This document shows positions 11,710 through 23,361 of a stretch of DNA of 64,000 nucleotides, one piece after another; the first letter of the stretch is position 1, and every line of letters begins with the position of its first letter. This DNA is from Anthostomella pinea (lineage: Eukaryota > Ascomycota > Sordariomycetes > Xylariales > Xylariaceae), in contig CAUWAG010000018.1 of the NCBI GenBank assembly GCA_963556695.1, positions 1,674,001 to 1,738,000 on the forward strand, written 5' to 3'. The translations under genes and the position numbers were made by a program. The notes under the pieces were generated by a model, which saw only the letters and a list, made by a program, of their open reading frames with translations, did not search any database and was not told the origin of the DNA.

Positions 11710-11994
11710 CCTTCTGACCCGGCTTGTGCGAGTCGATAACCAGCACACGACAATAGAGAGGCCCCATTATCGCAGAGCCCGATAGCCAAGCAGCTTGTCT
11801 CCATAATACCCACTCCTGCGAGGTTTTTCCCCTTGTGGTTTCCCTCGCCAGCAGATAACAAACACCTATTCCACCCACCAATGTGACATATATCGAACGG
11901 CTACTGGAACGATGTGTACACCAAAGGACTGAGGTTCACTGGGTCGTTTTGTCACTAGACAGGAGGTTTTTCTGACAAAATCGTGCTTAGGTAT

Positions 11995-12172
11995 TGACTA
12001 AAACCATCTGGACACTCCAGATTGGCACCGCTACAGCGAGGATAGGCTCGTGCGCGGATCTGAATGTATCTAGACTGACACCTCTACAACCTTGCGATGC
12101 AATGGCTCTGGGAGGCGTGGTTTGCCCTGTTGAGGGACTGCACCCACGATAAATACAATCAATCAATCAAAC
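11995..12172 (+). mobile_element. 5'-truncated LINE 3' end, same family as the copy at 1-1550
   Basis: This stretch matches the 3' untranslated end of the LINE at 1345-1550. The strongest match is 12085-12128 against 1462-1505 (both contain TGGCTCTGGGAGGCGTGG or a one-base variant). Weaker similarity extends upstream (ACCGC..CAGCGAGGATAGG against ACCGC..CAACGGGGATGGG). It ends in an AATC-unit tail (AATCAATCAATCAAA, about 12158-12172), where the first copy ends in AAAC units. Severe 5' truncation with a conserved 3' end and a variable simple-repeat tail is typical of LINE insertion. Confidence 0.75.
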
Positions 12173-13184
12173 CCCCATGTCCCTTGCGCCCCCGGCCGCA
12201 GCGAGCAGCGCTATGCTCTGCTTGAACATGGGATCTCATGTTCGACCGCCTTGGGAAACTTTCACCTCGGGTTTCGGCGTCTCAACGTCGCGGCTCCCTA
12301 CCACAATCATTTCAGCCCGAATGACAACTCTGTACTCGCATAATGAGGGCAAATTCCGGACGTCACGTGTGCGTAGTGACGACCTTTAATATACAAATAC
12401 ATGCAAATGGAAGTAAGACCAATAGATACTGGTAAGAAGCCGAAAGCCTCTTTTAGGGTCATGGACAACAATGTTTTGTTTTATTGAGACCGACTAACTA
12501 GGGGGTGCAACGTACACATCCCAGTATCAGCGGTCAAGATGAACGAGTGGCTGAGGTTATTCCAGATCCTCCAAACTGTATGAAATCCAAAATAACTGAA
12601 TGTGTGTGTGCCCACGAATTGCCACCTGCGGCTTAACGTCGACGGTGTGAAATGGGGGCAAAATCGAAGGAAGGAAAGTGATGACGGTGAAACCCCTGTG
12701 TCCTTGCGCGTACTCTGATTACATCCCACGAAGCAGCGTAAAGTCGGCCTCGGGCATTGAGTATGGCCCCCTTGGTCGAGCAGGCATAGACTATCGATAA
12801 CTGGTTCCGTATCTGGGTAGTAAGGTTGGCCACCCCGTAGAAGCCTGGGAACCGAGGTGGTCGCTGGTTGTGGATGATAGGAGACTATAGAATGAGGTTG
12901 TCGTAAAACGGGTTGGCGAAGAACATAAATCCAAAAATCGGAAAAAAATGTTGCAGTGCGGGTTGCTGGACAGTGGAGAGAATAGAAAGATTATGAGAAA
13001 GCGTTTACTCTAGAAGCAAGACGATATGGCAGGTGGTCTGTTCATGCTGGTGTTGGTTGGGGATGTCGATTGTCTGGCCGGTACTGTAGCAATAGGTCGG
13101 GTGTTGTCAGGGACCAAGTCGAGTACTGTGTTCTTGTAGACGTCGTAGTGATTTCCGTGGTACCAGGTGGCCTGATGATGGAAG
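12173..13184. other. non-coding, no gene recognised
   Basis: Short open stretches on both strands lack motifs, splice-joined continuity or plausible coding composition. No repeats or RNA genes were seen. Confidence 0.35.
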
Positions 13185-13460
13185 TCAGGCTCCGAACTGC
13201 TTGCCTAAGCCCGTAAGTTGCTCTTGAGTATCCGCTGCTATATCCTCATCTTCTTCTTTCATGCAATTTTCACATAAGTCGTCCTCTCCCGCATCTTGAT
13301 CTATCGCACCTTCCTCAAGGTGACTGGTCTCGTCGGTTTCTTGGCAAAACTCCCTATTTGGGCGTGCCTCAGCCACTTCGCATCGTGTGTCGCCAACCTG
13401 GTGAGCAACGACCTCTTTGCAATCCGGCCCCGCGCACATGAGCTTGTAATATACGCACAT
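13185..13460 (-). CDS. small Cys-rich acidic protein, unknown function
   Basis: A 91-residue uninterrupted frame with an ATG start (MCVYYKLMCAGPDC). It has Cys pairs spread over its length (CAGPDC, RCEV, EFCQE, LCENC) and an acidic C-terminal half. The layout, an N-terminal Met-Cys with aromatic residues and a late CxxC, recalls many small uncharacterised ascomycete proteins that may bind metal. There is no signal peptide. The 5' side carries the tandem repeat at 13515-13745. I do not recognise a named family. The coding call rests on composition and an intact frame only. Confidence 0.4.
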   Translation of the reverse strand: MCVYYKLMCAGPDCKEVVAHQVGDTRCEVAEARPNREFCQETDETSHLEEGAIDQDAGEDDLCENCMKEEDEDIAADTQEQLTGLGKQFGA

Positions 13461-13514
13461 CTCGTATCAAGTTGTGCGTTGTTGTCGTAGAGAACTCAGA
13501 CAAGACAGGTGGGT

Positions 13515-13745
13515 GAGTGAGTCGGTGAGTCGGTGAGTCCTAGTATCAAGTGCTGTGGTGTTGCCGAGGAAAGCTCAAGCAAGACAAGTTGGGGATTGAC
13601 TGGATGAGTCCGAAGGGAAGCGGATATGGTTGAGGCAAGATAAGTTGCGGGTTGAGTAGATGAGTCCGAAGGTAAGTGGCTATGGTTGAGGCAACACAAG
13701 TTGCGGGTTGAGTAGGTGAGTGCAAAGAGAAGTTGCTGTGGTTGA
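13515..13745. repeat. 56-bp tandem repeat, about 3.5 copies, with repeated TGAGTC words
   Basis: Two full units lie at 13603-13658 and 13659-13714 (differing at about seven positions). Diverged partial units flank them on each side (about 13535-13602 and 13715-13745). The left edge has a shorter GAGTCGGT iteration (about 13515-13538). On the strand of the neighbouring Cys-rich ORF the repeated word reads GACTCA, and at least five copies occur within about 150 bp of its start codon. Confidence 0.8.
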
Positions 13746-15932
13746 AGAAATTATTGGGGCCATACGAGACAGTCCTTTGTCTGCTGCAGTGTGTGTTGTG
13801 TGTGATATTGGAACTCATGACCCAACAATCATTAGGGAATGATACGCAGGAATATAGAGTAGCCCGAAATCGTGAAATACCATCACGGTGAATGAAGAGC
13901 TAGCGAGAAGTACTGCGATGAGATGCGAACCACATGTAACCCAGTTTGCTCAATACCAGAACGGTTGTGACATTCGATGTTGGCTGGACCCAACATTTGG
14001 TGCAGGGCCAAAGCGAAGACTTAGCGCAAGTATTCTCCTGCAAACGGCCGATCAAGGCTGTTGTGTTGGCTACCGTAGCTTCCTTGCTGTAACGAAGGAC
14101 CAGTTGACCTCATCTTCATCTGATCATTGAGTTCAAGGTCACGTTCCAGGTGACGAAAGCCTCCGCCTTGGAGCAAACATTGGCTCATCACGAGACAACC
14201 TTTGTGGTGAATTCAAGGGACATGTGGCGGCGTGTCATTCATCTTCGGCCGTTTTCGAAGGAATGTTCGCATGGTATTGGCCATGTCTACCAGGGTTTCC
14301 CTGATGTACAGGTGTCTTGACAAAGAGCAAGCGACTGTACGACACAGTCTAGCTCTACGTCAGCCCGGACTAGTATCTAGGTGACTGGTGGAAGAGAGCG
14401 ACAATCAACTGTTCCAGCTATTTGAGGAACTCCAGTGTTTGGCCTTGGTGGATTGGGCCGAATGCGAAAGAATGGTCACCAGGAGAAGTAGCGAATTGCC
14501 ACCTGTATCACCCAAATCGGCATGCCCCAAACTCTAAGGTGCCAACCAATGGTCGCGAGTGTCCCCTGGTGTGCTTCGTGGCCATATTTCGAGGTGAATA
14601 GTAAACCCTGGTGAGTTCCGGGTATTCAAGCGTCCAAGTATTGCTACAGCCCAACTTAATCTCGGCAACATTATCGGTGTAAGCTGGGGTATCCAAGCAC
14701 TGGCAGCAGAGATAAAGTGAACAAGCCGCCCTTTTAAAGTCCTGGTCACTTTCTACAGCGAGTATTTGGCGTTCATACATCCCCGCGGCCCATAAGAAAT
14801 TGTCGAGTGGTTTCCATTTGGCATTAGGTGACGAGCGAAGGGGTTCTCAGGACCTGCGAACTATCCCTTGAGTCCGCATCTCGGAGCCATTGTCCGTAGC
14901 TTCCGACGTGTGAAAAGGCTAACTATTTTAGGTGGGGGAAGCAGTACGATCAGGTGCGGAAGTATATGTACACGAATGGTCCCCTTGTCCCTTGCATGCT
15001 TCCAGGCACGACGTACTCGCCCAGTTTTCCAGGATCCTATGCGAGACTGGTTTTGATCCTCAGGGGCTGTCGCCTTATAGTTACAAGCAGGCGATGTAGC
15101 CGGGCTGCATAAGAACCAGCATGCAGACCAACAGCATGTATCAAGGACTGCCCCCGAATTCTCCGTCAATATGGGGCAGTAGAGTGATGTCGCAATATCC
15201 AGTCGAGGCTTTGCATGGAATATCGGGCCGTGATCCCATCCCCCCTTTCACAAGTTCCACGAGATTGGCGAGGGCCGACAATCCAATCAGTCATGGTATA
15301 AACGTATCCCAGTCCAGTGGGCACACATCCGTTGTTTACGTTACACGATCCAAGCGGTCGGTATGCGTGGTGGCATGCTTGGTTTAAAAACAGGTCTATG
15401 GGTTTTCCTTCCCTTGGTCCAGCCTTTGTGAAATGTTCGCCGCCAAATCACTTTTCGCCTTCAGAGTGCATCTTCACGACAGAAAGCTGCCACTACATTG
15501 ATGAGAATCCTGCAATGACCGGAATATGGGTCGGATGGCATGCTTTCGTCTTCACGACTACTTGACACCCCAGGGAAGTTCGACAACCACTGACTTGACT
15601 CGCTCGGTCTTCTGGCACGATTGTGCCAGACTTCCCGGTCATGCCTTCCTCCGGCCCACTGCTGGCGAGGAAGCCGCCCCTCAGTACATAACTCAGTAAT
15701 TACTACTTGAGTGCCTGGCTATTGCCACAAGCCTCGCGGAAGGCGCCTCCGGAATATCAGAGGGAATTACACCTGCAGCCAACCTTGGACCGATCATGCC
15801 CGGGCATCATGACGTTTCGCTCACCGTCGCCGCGCAGCGACACTCCCCCCACAGCCCTCAAGTAAACACATGCAGTTGACCGCAATCTGCAGTCTCCAGG
15901 TCACTCGAGGACACCCTACCTAGCAGACGAGA
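13746..15932. other. gene-poor region, no gene recognised
   Basis: Short frames such as those at 14508-14780 (-), 14861-15169 (-) and 15121-15387 (+) show no family motif, no signal peptide and no convincing splice partners. The last 150 bases would contain the promoter of the F-box-like gene that starts at 15933. Confidence 0.35.
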
Positions 15933-17973
15933 ATGGCCACCCCTACCCTTCTGGGTCTGCCGTTCGAGACGCTCTCCCAAATCCTGGACGACGGGAGTCT
16001 GTCGCGGGACGACTGGAAAAGAGTTCGAAAAACATGCCGTGGCTTTGACCGTGTCGCCGCATCCCTTCTCTTTCGCCGGGTCCAGATGTCTCGCCTGAAG
16101 GAGGACATAGATACCCTCGAGAACATCGCCGCGCACCAACACCTTGCAGAACACGTGAAGCAGCTGATATGGTACGAGCTGAGCCTCGAATCATGGAGCA
16201 TGGCCAAGGTGCTGGAAGCGCGGGTGGGAGTACCCAACGAAACGTTGGAAATGCTGCCGGATGATGAGCACGCAGCGATCACGCAGCTGATGAACGAGGC
16301 CGCCGCCGACGCGGCCTTGTTCTGGATCCCGCGATACGAACCGTCCCCAGCCCTGCCCGATCCAGACGGCCCCGATCCAGACGGCTCTGATTCAGTCGGC
16401 TCCGATCAAGACTATCGCCAAACCATCGACGCCCTACGGCCGCGGTTCGAGTCGGCTCTTGACCGGATGCCCGAACTCAGCACCTTCTTGTCTTCTCCTA
16501 TGGCCGAGGATCGCACCTTTATGTACAAGGGCTATGGACTACGGGCGGAACTGTATCGCACCAACGATGACTCTAGCGTTGCCTACGTGAACCAAGGTCT
16601 CTTCAAGTTCATGCTACCGGCAATGAGCCGTCCCGAATCTGACCTATCGGATACTGTCAAACGTGAGTGGCATCCCGTTAGGGACGTGAAGAGGCATTTT
16701 CAGCCCTGTGTTTGTCCCTCTATAGGATATCACGAGCGACGAGTTTCTTAGTCAAATCATCAGAGACGATAAGCTCACATTCATTGCGCTTCTAGGTCCC
16801 AAGATTCTTAACCTGTGCTGGGCCGATGAGAGAAGCCACACGGCCACCACGACGCGTCTCAGTCCAACCGCGTTCAATGCTTTCAAGGCTCTGACATCCA
16901 TCAATCTGTGCCTCAGTCTATTCGAGCACGTACCAGGCGTTAAAGCTGAAGATACTCTATCTCGCCTCGTCGAGTGTTTGAATGCAGCGACCAAGCTGCA
17001 ACACCTCGGATTATGTCTTGAAAGGGAGGATTACGGCTCGCGCCCATCGCTGATACTGCCGCAAGCCATCCTGCGTTGGTGTCGATGGCCCAAACTCACT
17101 TCCATGCAGATAGCCAGCATCTGCTTACGGGGTATGCCATGCTTCTTGAATTTTCTGCAATACCACGCTGAGGGCCTGACAAGTCTGACCCTGCACGATT
17201 GCAGCACGAACGTTCAGCTGGTTCACGGAATGAGAGACCTCGAGTGCCTCCATCTCCACTCCTTTCGTGTAATGGTTCCCTTGGACGCCCCCGGCAGGGT
17301 CATGGGGGTGCCCGAGAGAGACATGCTTGCCTTCGTCAACAGGCATGAGTCTGACCGCCCATTCCCACTCTTCCACCACGAAGAAATGCGGACTCTGGTA
17401 GCAACCAAAATGTACAGTGTACTACCACAGAAATGGTGCATAGGTTCTTGCTTCGATGCGAAGCTCAACCCTCTTAAATACGAACGGTTAGTGGGTAGGG
17501 CGGACGACACGAGCGACGACGTCATGAGCGACGCGGACATGGACGACACGGACACGAGCGACGCGGACATGAACGACGACTACATTGACGACGACGACAC
17601 GTCCGATAAAGTACGGAATAGCAGCCTATGGAGGGATGGTCTGGCGACTACGTACTGGGCCTGGGACCATTTTGAAGACGGCACGTACTACTGGGAAATG
17701 GCTGCAGAAGACGCCGCCTACGCTATGGCCAAGTCGTCAACCTGGGCTTTCACGAGGCGCGACGGCGCAACCGTCGAGGGCGACGATCCCCTTGAGTTTT
17801 TCTCTGACTGGGACAGCGACGCTGGCGACGACGCCACACCGGCACCGAAATTGCCTATCGACACATACGCGGAAGAGCGGGAAATAAACAGAGGAACGCC
17901 GCCGCAGGGAGCCGTCTTCTATTCATGCCGCCCCCCGAATTTCTTGGAATTTTGGGGGCGGCATGGCAGGTGA
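15933..17973 (+). CDS. F-box-like protein with acidic repeat insert
   Basis: The N-terminus has an F-box-like motif (LLGLPFETLSQILDDG, then WKRVRKTCRGFDRVAASLLFR), the pattern used to bind Skp1 in SCF ubiquitin ligases. Exon 1 is 15933-16662. The 5' splice site GTGAGT at 16663 is strong. Joining to AG at 16795 (intron 133 nt, branch CTCAC) keeps the frame and gives about 635 residues. An earlier AG at 16725 would make a frame that stops after nine codons, although 16726-16795 is itself open in the downstream frame. The C-terminal part has LRR-like leucine spacing (LTSMQIASICLRG, then LTSLTLHDCS) and a highly acidic repeat near 17503-17612 (DADMDDTDTSDADMNDD). A shorter DPDG repeat lies at 16360-16405. 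The substrate is unknown. Confidence 0.65.
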
Positions 17974-19206
17974 GCCCGCGATCCTCGCCTGAGGGATCAG
18001 AACCAAGTAGTCCCGCGGGACGCAACATGGTCACGCGGTCGAGTGGACATTACTGTGGAAGTTACGAGGGAGGCCTTGAGGAGAGGATGGTAGATGCCCT
18101 TGTACAGGGGATGAATAGCAGCGTGGCCGGTGCTGAGGGTTCCAGAGTAGGCCAGAGGCATGAGTGACCTGGGCCAGGAAAGCAACAGCAGCAGCAGCCA
18201 TGGTACCCGATAAAGCGGCAAGGGAATGTGTGAGTCTAGTCTGGTCATACGAGATGGAAGGCAGATAATTGGTTATCGAACAAGTGTACAAACTTTCATA
18301 ATGACGGTCGAGGGAAACGACGCACTGGTTGGTGGGTGATGGAGAGCCAGGAGGGGATAGGACGTGGTACACTCAAGAAAAGGAGTCACAGCCCCTGAGA
18401 TCAACACAGATATACAGTGACGAACTTGGTTCGAAATCAGTTCCTGAAAGGTTTGCTCTCATGTTTGCCAGGCTCGATCTTCGGTCACCCGCCATGGAAA
18501 TATGCTACTAGTAACGTCACCGACCCTAGGCTCATCATCTTGGTAGTATGTTTGATTACATATATGTGGTGTGATGCGGTGAACAGGTACACACGATCTC
18601 GGCTGTCGTTGAGCACACTGTGCTTATTAGAACGACTGTCACTCTCGTCGGAACTTCATTGGCAGAGCATGTTGGGATGGGAAACTGACTACCATCAGCT
18701 ATGACCACAAGCCATCGTGGGCCACCTAATCCACTTCACCGAACGCGGTGACCGACGACCGGAGTAACATAACAAAGATCATCGTCGACATAGGAGTGAG
18801 AGGTCTAGTTGGTACACGAACCTTCTGCCCATTTGAGTAAGAGCCATCGCGCAAGTATGTGCAGACTCGTAAAGTGGCGGCTGTTGGTCATCTGGGCCGC
18901 CGTCCATCACCTTCCTCCGGGGCCACCGGAAATGACCCTCAGAGGCAAGAGGTCGTGTGGGCAATTGCAACTTCACCTGTTGGCTCAGATACGAGAGCCC
19001 CAGCCCTTGGTGGGCACATCTCGTGTTGTCTTCACTGGATACTGCAGGAATAGCCTGCCAAGTTGGTGATCAACTCGTCTATTCCAATGCTGGTCGTAGA
19101 CGGCAACTCTTCTAAGGAAGCAGCTCCAGAACACATGTTACGGCACGAAATATCGTGAACGGCGCGCCTGGAAGACAGACAGCCTGGGCCCTGGTGTAGT
19201 GAAGCC

Positions 19207-19395
19207 TCAGAACAAGACCTTGCGAGCGTGAAGCTTTCCACCGCGCTCGTTTTCCAAATCATTAGTGACCAACTCTGCGCCATCAGAACACCACTTGGTG
19301 TCGTCGTTTGGGGCGAGGCCGTCATCGGGAAGAGCAGCAGAGTAGATGGTCGCTGACCCAGCGGCGTAGGCCAGGGAAGTGAATAGTAGGAAATA
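19207..19395 (-). pseudogene. possible fragment of a small secreted protein
   Basis: On the minus strand a 62-codon stretch begins with a signal-peptide-like hydrophobic run (YFLLFTSLAYAAGSA). It continues with an acidic segment holding a single Trp-Cys pair (DDTKWCSDGAELVTNDL) and ends at a TGA. No in-frame ATG precedes it, so a 5' exon is missing, lost or unspliceable. It could be a relic of a small secreted (effector-like) gene or chance coding; I cannot name a family. Confidence 0.25.
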
Positions 19396-20752
19396 GCATT
19401 TGCCCAGAGTTGTCCGGGTTCTAGACAGTCATCACCCGGTCGTAGTTCCTGCAGGCCACATGTAGATGTTATCTCGTGGCATCCATCTCGTTGCGTACCG
19501 CGAGCGTGCGATTGAGCGTTCAGACGGCCCACGACGGTGTGGTCCATTCAAGACGAGGACAAGACTCATGCGTGCTGGCTTAGAGCCGAACGGCTTAGAT
19601 TGATGCCGTGAGTTGAACGGACGGCAGCTCCGTAGTGTTTCCGCCGGCCTGCGGGGCGACTGGCTGAATACCGACCTGCGCGCTAGATCGGGTTTCCATC
19701 CTTTGGTATTTCACGACGGTGTCGTCATGTGGAAAGTTCCAACCGGGAGACGCTTGATCCTCGACAAGACAAAAGGGGGTAGAACTCGCCTCGAAGACCC
19801 GCACGATCTCCTCTTTCATCCCCGACAGTCGCATCGCTAGAGCTGGTAGGTTCCGGTGCTGACACATCGGCGCCCGGCACAAAGGGGCTTGTCGATCAGC
19901 GTGGGAACTGCGGATTGAGGCCATGACGAAGACCGGGCGAGCATGACATTGAAGCCGGCGGCCGTGTTACCAGTCGGTCTGTTTAGTAGTCCTTACGAGC
20001 TTCCAAAGTTCCAAACGAAGAAACCTCGGCTTATTGGACGTTGATTGCTGACAATCCCAGGACGTGGATCATCTTGAAATAGAGTCACTGACGTTGGTGT
20101 TGATATTCTCGGTATGAACAACGGGTCAGCACCGCGCCTCTGGGATGCTCCTTGAGCGCCACAGCTGCGGCGCAGTGTTATGATGACTACACCTGCCAAA
20201 AACGTACCTACGTCAAGATCTCCCAAGATCAGTAGAAAGCTGAAGCTCATCAGCCTCGGTAGCTTTGAGCGCAGTGTTTTCCGTCGAGCAATCTCTCACG
20301 TAGATCATTCCGCTGCGTACACCCCAGGGCCCACAGTCGGTCGGTTATCTGTGAGAGGAGTACTGATCTATTATAATCGTTAGTTCACCGCTTTGGTGTG
20401 GTTTGGTATCAACAGAGTCCGAAGGATCGGGGTCCACGGGTTAGTTGGAACTTATTAGACTGATGAGGAGGTCTCTCTACTTGGCGCGGCTGAGTTTATG
20501 CTCGGTATGCCGACACGAGAGTGATCCCGGTCCAGCTATTTTTCCCAATTAGGACGGGCGGAGCTGCTGTTTTCTAAAAACGCGTCCAGAATATCTCATG
20601 TGGCCCGGGAGGATGGTTCTTGGAGACTCCCGGTGTGCCAGCTGGCTTGTGCAAAAGTGTTGGCTGGCGGCGGCGGGCGAACCCCTGCAATGTGGGAGGC
20701 AGAGGCGAGAGAAGGATTCGCACCAACAAACAAAACGCGCCTAACGTGACAG

Positions 20753-20790
20753 AATCAGTCAATCAGTCAATCAGTCAATCAGTCAATCAC
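20753..20790. repeat. 8-bp microsatellite (AATCAGTC)n
   Basis: Four perfect AATCAGTC units (20753-20784) are followed by a partial unit. No LINE 3'-end sequence precedes it, so it does not look like a retrotransposon tail. Confidence 0.9.
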
Positions 20791-21852
20791 CACCCTGCTG
20801 ATCTCCAGGCAGACACGGGAAACCCAGCAGTATCTCCACTGCTGCCACGTCGAAAGCCTGGAATAGCATCCTTCATCGACCTTCGACCTTGGTGACCGAC
20901 ACTACTAGGTATGGCATTCTCGAATGTGGGGAAGATAGTGATCTCGGAAGAAACATGTCTGACTTTTGGGTTAGGGGTTTGTCGGTAAGGTAAGGTAGTC
21001 AGTCAGTCGCCCCAGCAAAATAGACGCCGTCAAGCAGAGATAGGCTGATAGCAGACCGACTCAAGTGGCCGTACGCGCGGAGAGGGTCGATAGCCGACGT
21101 CGCCGTGCTGACTGCCACGGACCATTGGCCATAGCCGACCAGGGGGGCGACAGAGGGCTCAGGGATTAGTTGGCGCTTGCGCCTGCTCGTTCCATCCCTT
21201 GAACCCGAATAACCCTCCCCAAGCCCCCGTCACCTTTTTATAGCCAACCAACACCAAGCCTACACATGCCCACATTCCGCCAGACAGGTCACAGCAGTCA
21301 GACAGTTTTGACAGTCAGACAAATCCACCTCGTCAGGGTGTTGATGATTTCCAATGGCCGCATCCTTCCGGACACTTTCCCTGGACACCCCCTCCCCATG
21401 GGTCATGGGCCATGATAGGTACTTTTCCCACTTCGCACATCGCGCCCAGGCTGTTGGAACTTGTGACATGCCTTCACGCTGCAGCTCGCATTAGTTCCGT
21501 TCGCCCAGGCGCTTGCCCTGCTCGCTGACCGGGGTCCGGCGTTGCTCTTATGACTTCTATCCCTTCCCTGCTTATCGGGATCGCTCCCCCTTCAGCCTAA
21601 TCGCCTAGGTAGTGATATTATATAGCCGCTGTCCCCCTCTTTTCAGCCGTTCTCATGGTCTCACTTGCAAGAATTCGCTACTCTCGACACATCCCGGCCG
21701 GCTGGGAGGTTGCTTGAAAGGACCTGGTCTGCTAGCAGGTTGCAAGGGCTAGGACACACATTCAACATCCTATCCTGACATCCCTGCTCCATCTCACTCA
21801 CCCACTCTCAACTATACGAGCTTGGATCGTGGCGAGCAGCGCTGCCGACTTC

Positions 21853-23361
21853 ATGATGGATATGGCGGGACCCGTACTACCAAGGAGACCAAGGCTGTCT
21901 CTCCAGACAGTACCTGGACCAAACATAAGATCGTCGAGGGGTTCTCTGTCCCATGTCGACCCCAAATCCCCGACGGCATTCAACACGCTCTCAAATGTCT
22001 ATGTCACCGCCATCGAGAGATCGACGCCAGTCCAGTCGACACCCGTAACGGCGATACATCTCACCCAACCACTCAAACTCCAGACCGACCCCGAGTCGCT
22101 GCTCAAGGGCCAGCACCACAGAGTGCACACCCCTTTTACCGCCACACTACCCGACACGCCGCTCTCCGCCAACCCGCTATCGCCGGCGCAGCAGCATATG
22201 GACATATTATTCCCCAGTTCCATGACGGCGACGCCGCCGCTCTCGGCCGGACCAACGGACTCCCACGACTCCAGGATGTTCACATTCGCGCCCTCCGACA
22301 CGCACAGCAGACAGGCCGTCGCGCCCACATCGCCAGCGCAGACGCGGCGCCGGCTGATGTACGGCCCCTTCGGCGGCTCGTCCCGGGCGCCGTATAGCCA
22401 CAACCGCGGCTTGCACAGCATACTACGCAACTCGCCTCTCCCACCACCCAGCGCCATCTCGCCCGTCTCGGAACGGCGGCAGTCGGCGCGCCTGCAGGAG
22501 AAGGCCGCCCGGCGCGTGGGTTACGAGTCGCCCCTCACGCAGACCATCACGACGGAGCGCTACATCAAGTCGCACATCGACCTACTAGCCGAGGAGGCGT
22601 CGCCCTACACGACGTCGCCCATCGGCGAGGACATCAACTCAGACCCTAACTATACTACCAGCGACAGCATGGTCCTGGACCTCGCCATGGCCTACTCGGG
22701 CGACGAGACGCGCGACGGCGGCCAGACGCCGGGGCCGTTCGAGGAGATGCGGCGACGCATGAACGGCCTCGCGACGACGGACTCTATGGGCACTACCCCG
22801 ATCCTGTCGCCGCGGTCCGACGGCGGCGTCCGCAAGCGCACTAAGCGCAGGGAGAAGCGGCGCAGATGGGTGTGGACCATCGGCCAGGAGGACGGCGAAG
22901 ACGCACAGCACGGCGAGGCCGGCGGTTCCGCACTGGCTGTGACGCCGCGGCCGAGAGCGAGGTCCGCGCCAGCTCCAGTGTCTGCTTCGGTTTCGTCGCG
23001 CAACAAGGCGACTACGCCGGAGCCGCTGACGGCGGTGCAGATCAGCGTCGAGTCGGCGGGGTCGTCGGAGTCCGACGACTCGGCTGACAGGATGATGGAC
23101 GTCGAGATATCGGACTCGAGCAGCATGCTTTCGAGCAGGGCGACGACGCCGTCGTTTATAGGTATGGATCTGGATGCCAAGACGCCGACGGTGTATGTTG
23201 CGCCTAGTAGTGGTGTTGGTGGCTCTACAGTCTCAGCGGTTTCGGGTTTGCCAGGAGGCAAGGCGCTGGCGATGGAGCGGCTTGGGTCTGTCGACTGGAT
23301 TAATCCTGAGACGGGGAGTCGGCGGGATACGCCTATACCCCCGGATTTGGTGAATGAGTGA
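21853..23361 (+). CDS. conserved Ser/Thr/Pro-rich fungal protein, unknown function
   Basis: A single-exon frame. The first in-frame ATG is 21853 (MMDMAGPVLPRRPRLSLQT; the frame is open a few codons further upstream but has no ATG), giving 502 residues. Low-complexity Ser/Thr/Pro sequence surrounds a denser, conserved-looking block, YGPFGGSSRAPYSHNRGLHS then RQSARLQEKAARRVGYESPL. A basic patch follows (RKRTKRREKRRRWVWTIG, a likely nuclear localisation signal), and the C-terminal half is acidic and Ser-rich. There is no signal peptide or membrane segment. I recognise the layout from uncharacterised Sordariomycete proteins but no function. The third-position G/C bias is strong, supporting real coding. 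Confidence 0.7.
   Translation: MMDMAGPVLPRRPRLSLQTVPGPNIRSSRGSLSHVDPKSPTAFNTLSNVYVTAIERSTPVQSTPVTAIHLTQPLKLQTDPESLLKGQHHRVHTPFTATLPDTPLSANPLSPAQQHMDILFPSSMTATPPLSAGPTDSHDSRMFTFAPSDTHSRQAVAPTSPAQTRRRLMYGPFGGSSRAPYSHNRGLHSILRNSPLPPPSAISPVSERRQSARLQEKAARRVGYESPLTQTITTERYIKSHIDLLAEEASPYTTSPIGEDINSDPNYTTSDSMVLDLAMAYSGDETRDGGQTPGPFEEMRRRMNGLATTDSMGTTPILSPRSDGGVRKRTKRREKRRRWVWTIGQEDGEDAQHGEAGGSALAVTPRPRARSAPAPVSASVSSRNKATTPEPLTAVQISVESAGSSESDDSADRMMDVEISDSSSMLSSRATTPSFIGMDLDAKTPTVYVAPSSGVGGSTVSAVSGLPGGKALAMERLGSVDWINPETGSRRDTPIPPDLVNE

Larger units (their letters stand above)
17974..21852. other. gene-poor region
   Basis: I see no intact gene. A possible secreted-protein relic is listed at 19207-19395 and an 8-bp microsatellite at 20753-20790. 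Frames at 18031-18372 (-), 19032-19547 (-) and 19595-19924 (-) have mixed coding-like stretches without a consistent structure. The last 350 bases contain TATATAG (about 21618) and the 5' control region of the gene at 21853. Confidence 0.35.

Noticed and set aside
11617..12172. A single SINE made of the tRNA-like head and the LINE-type 3' tail
   Set aside because: Similarity to the LINE at 1-1550 extends well upstream of the usual shared tail, so the right part is better explained as a 5'-truncated LINE copy. The tRNA-like element is kept as a separate feature.
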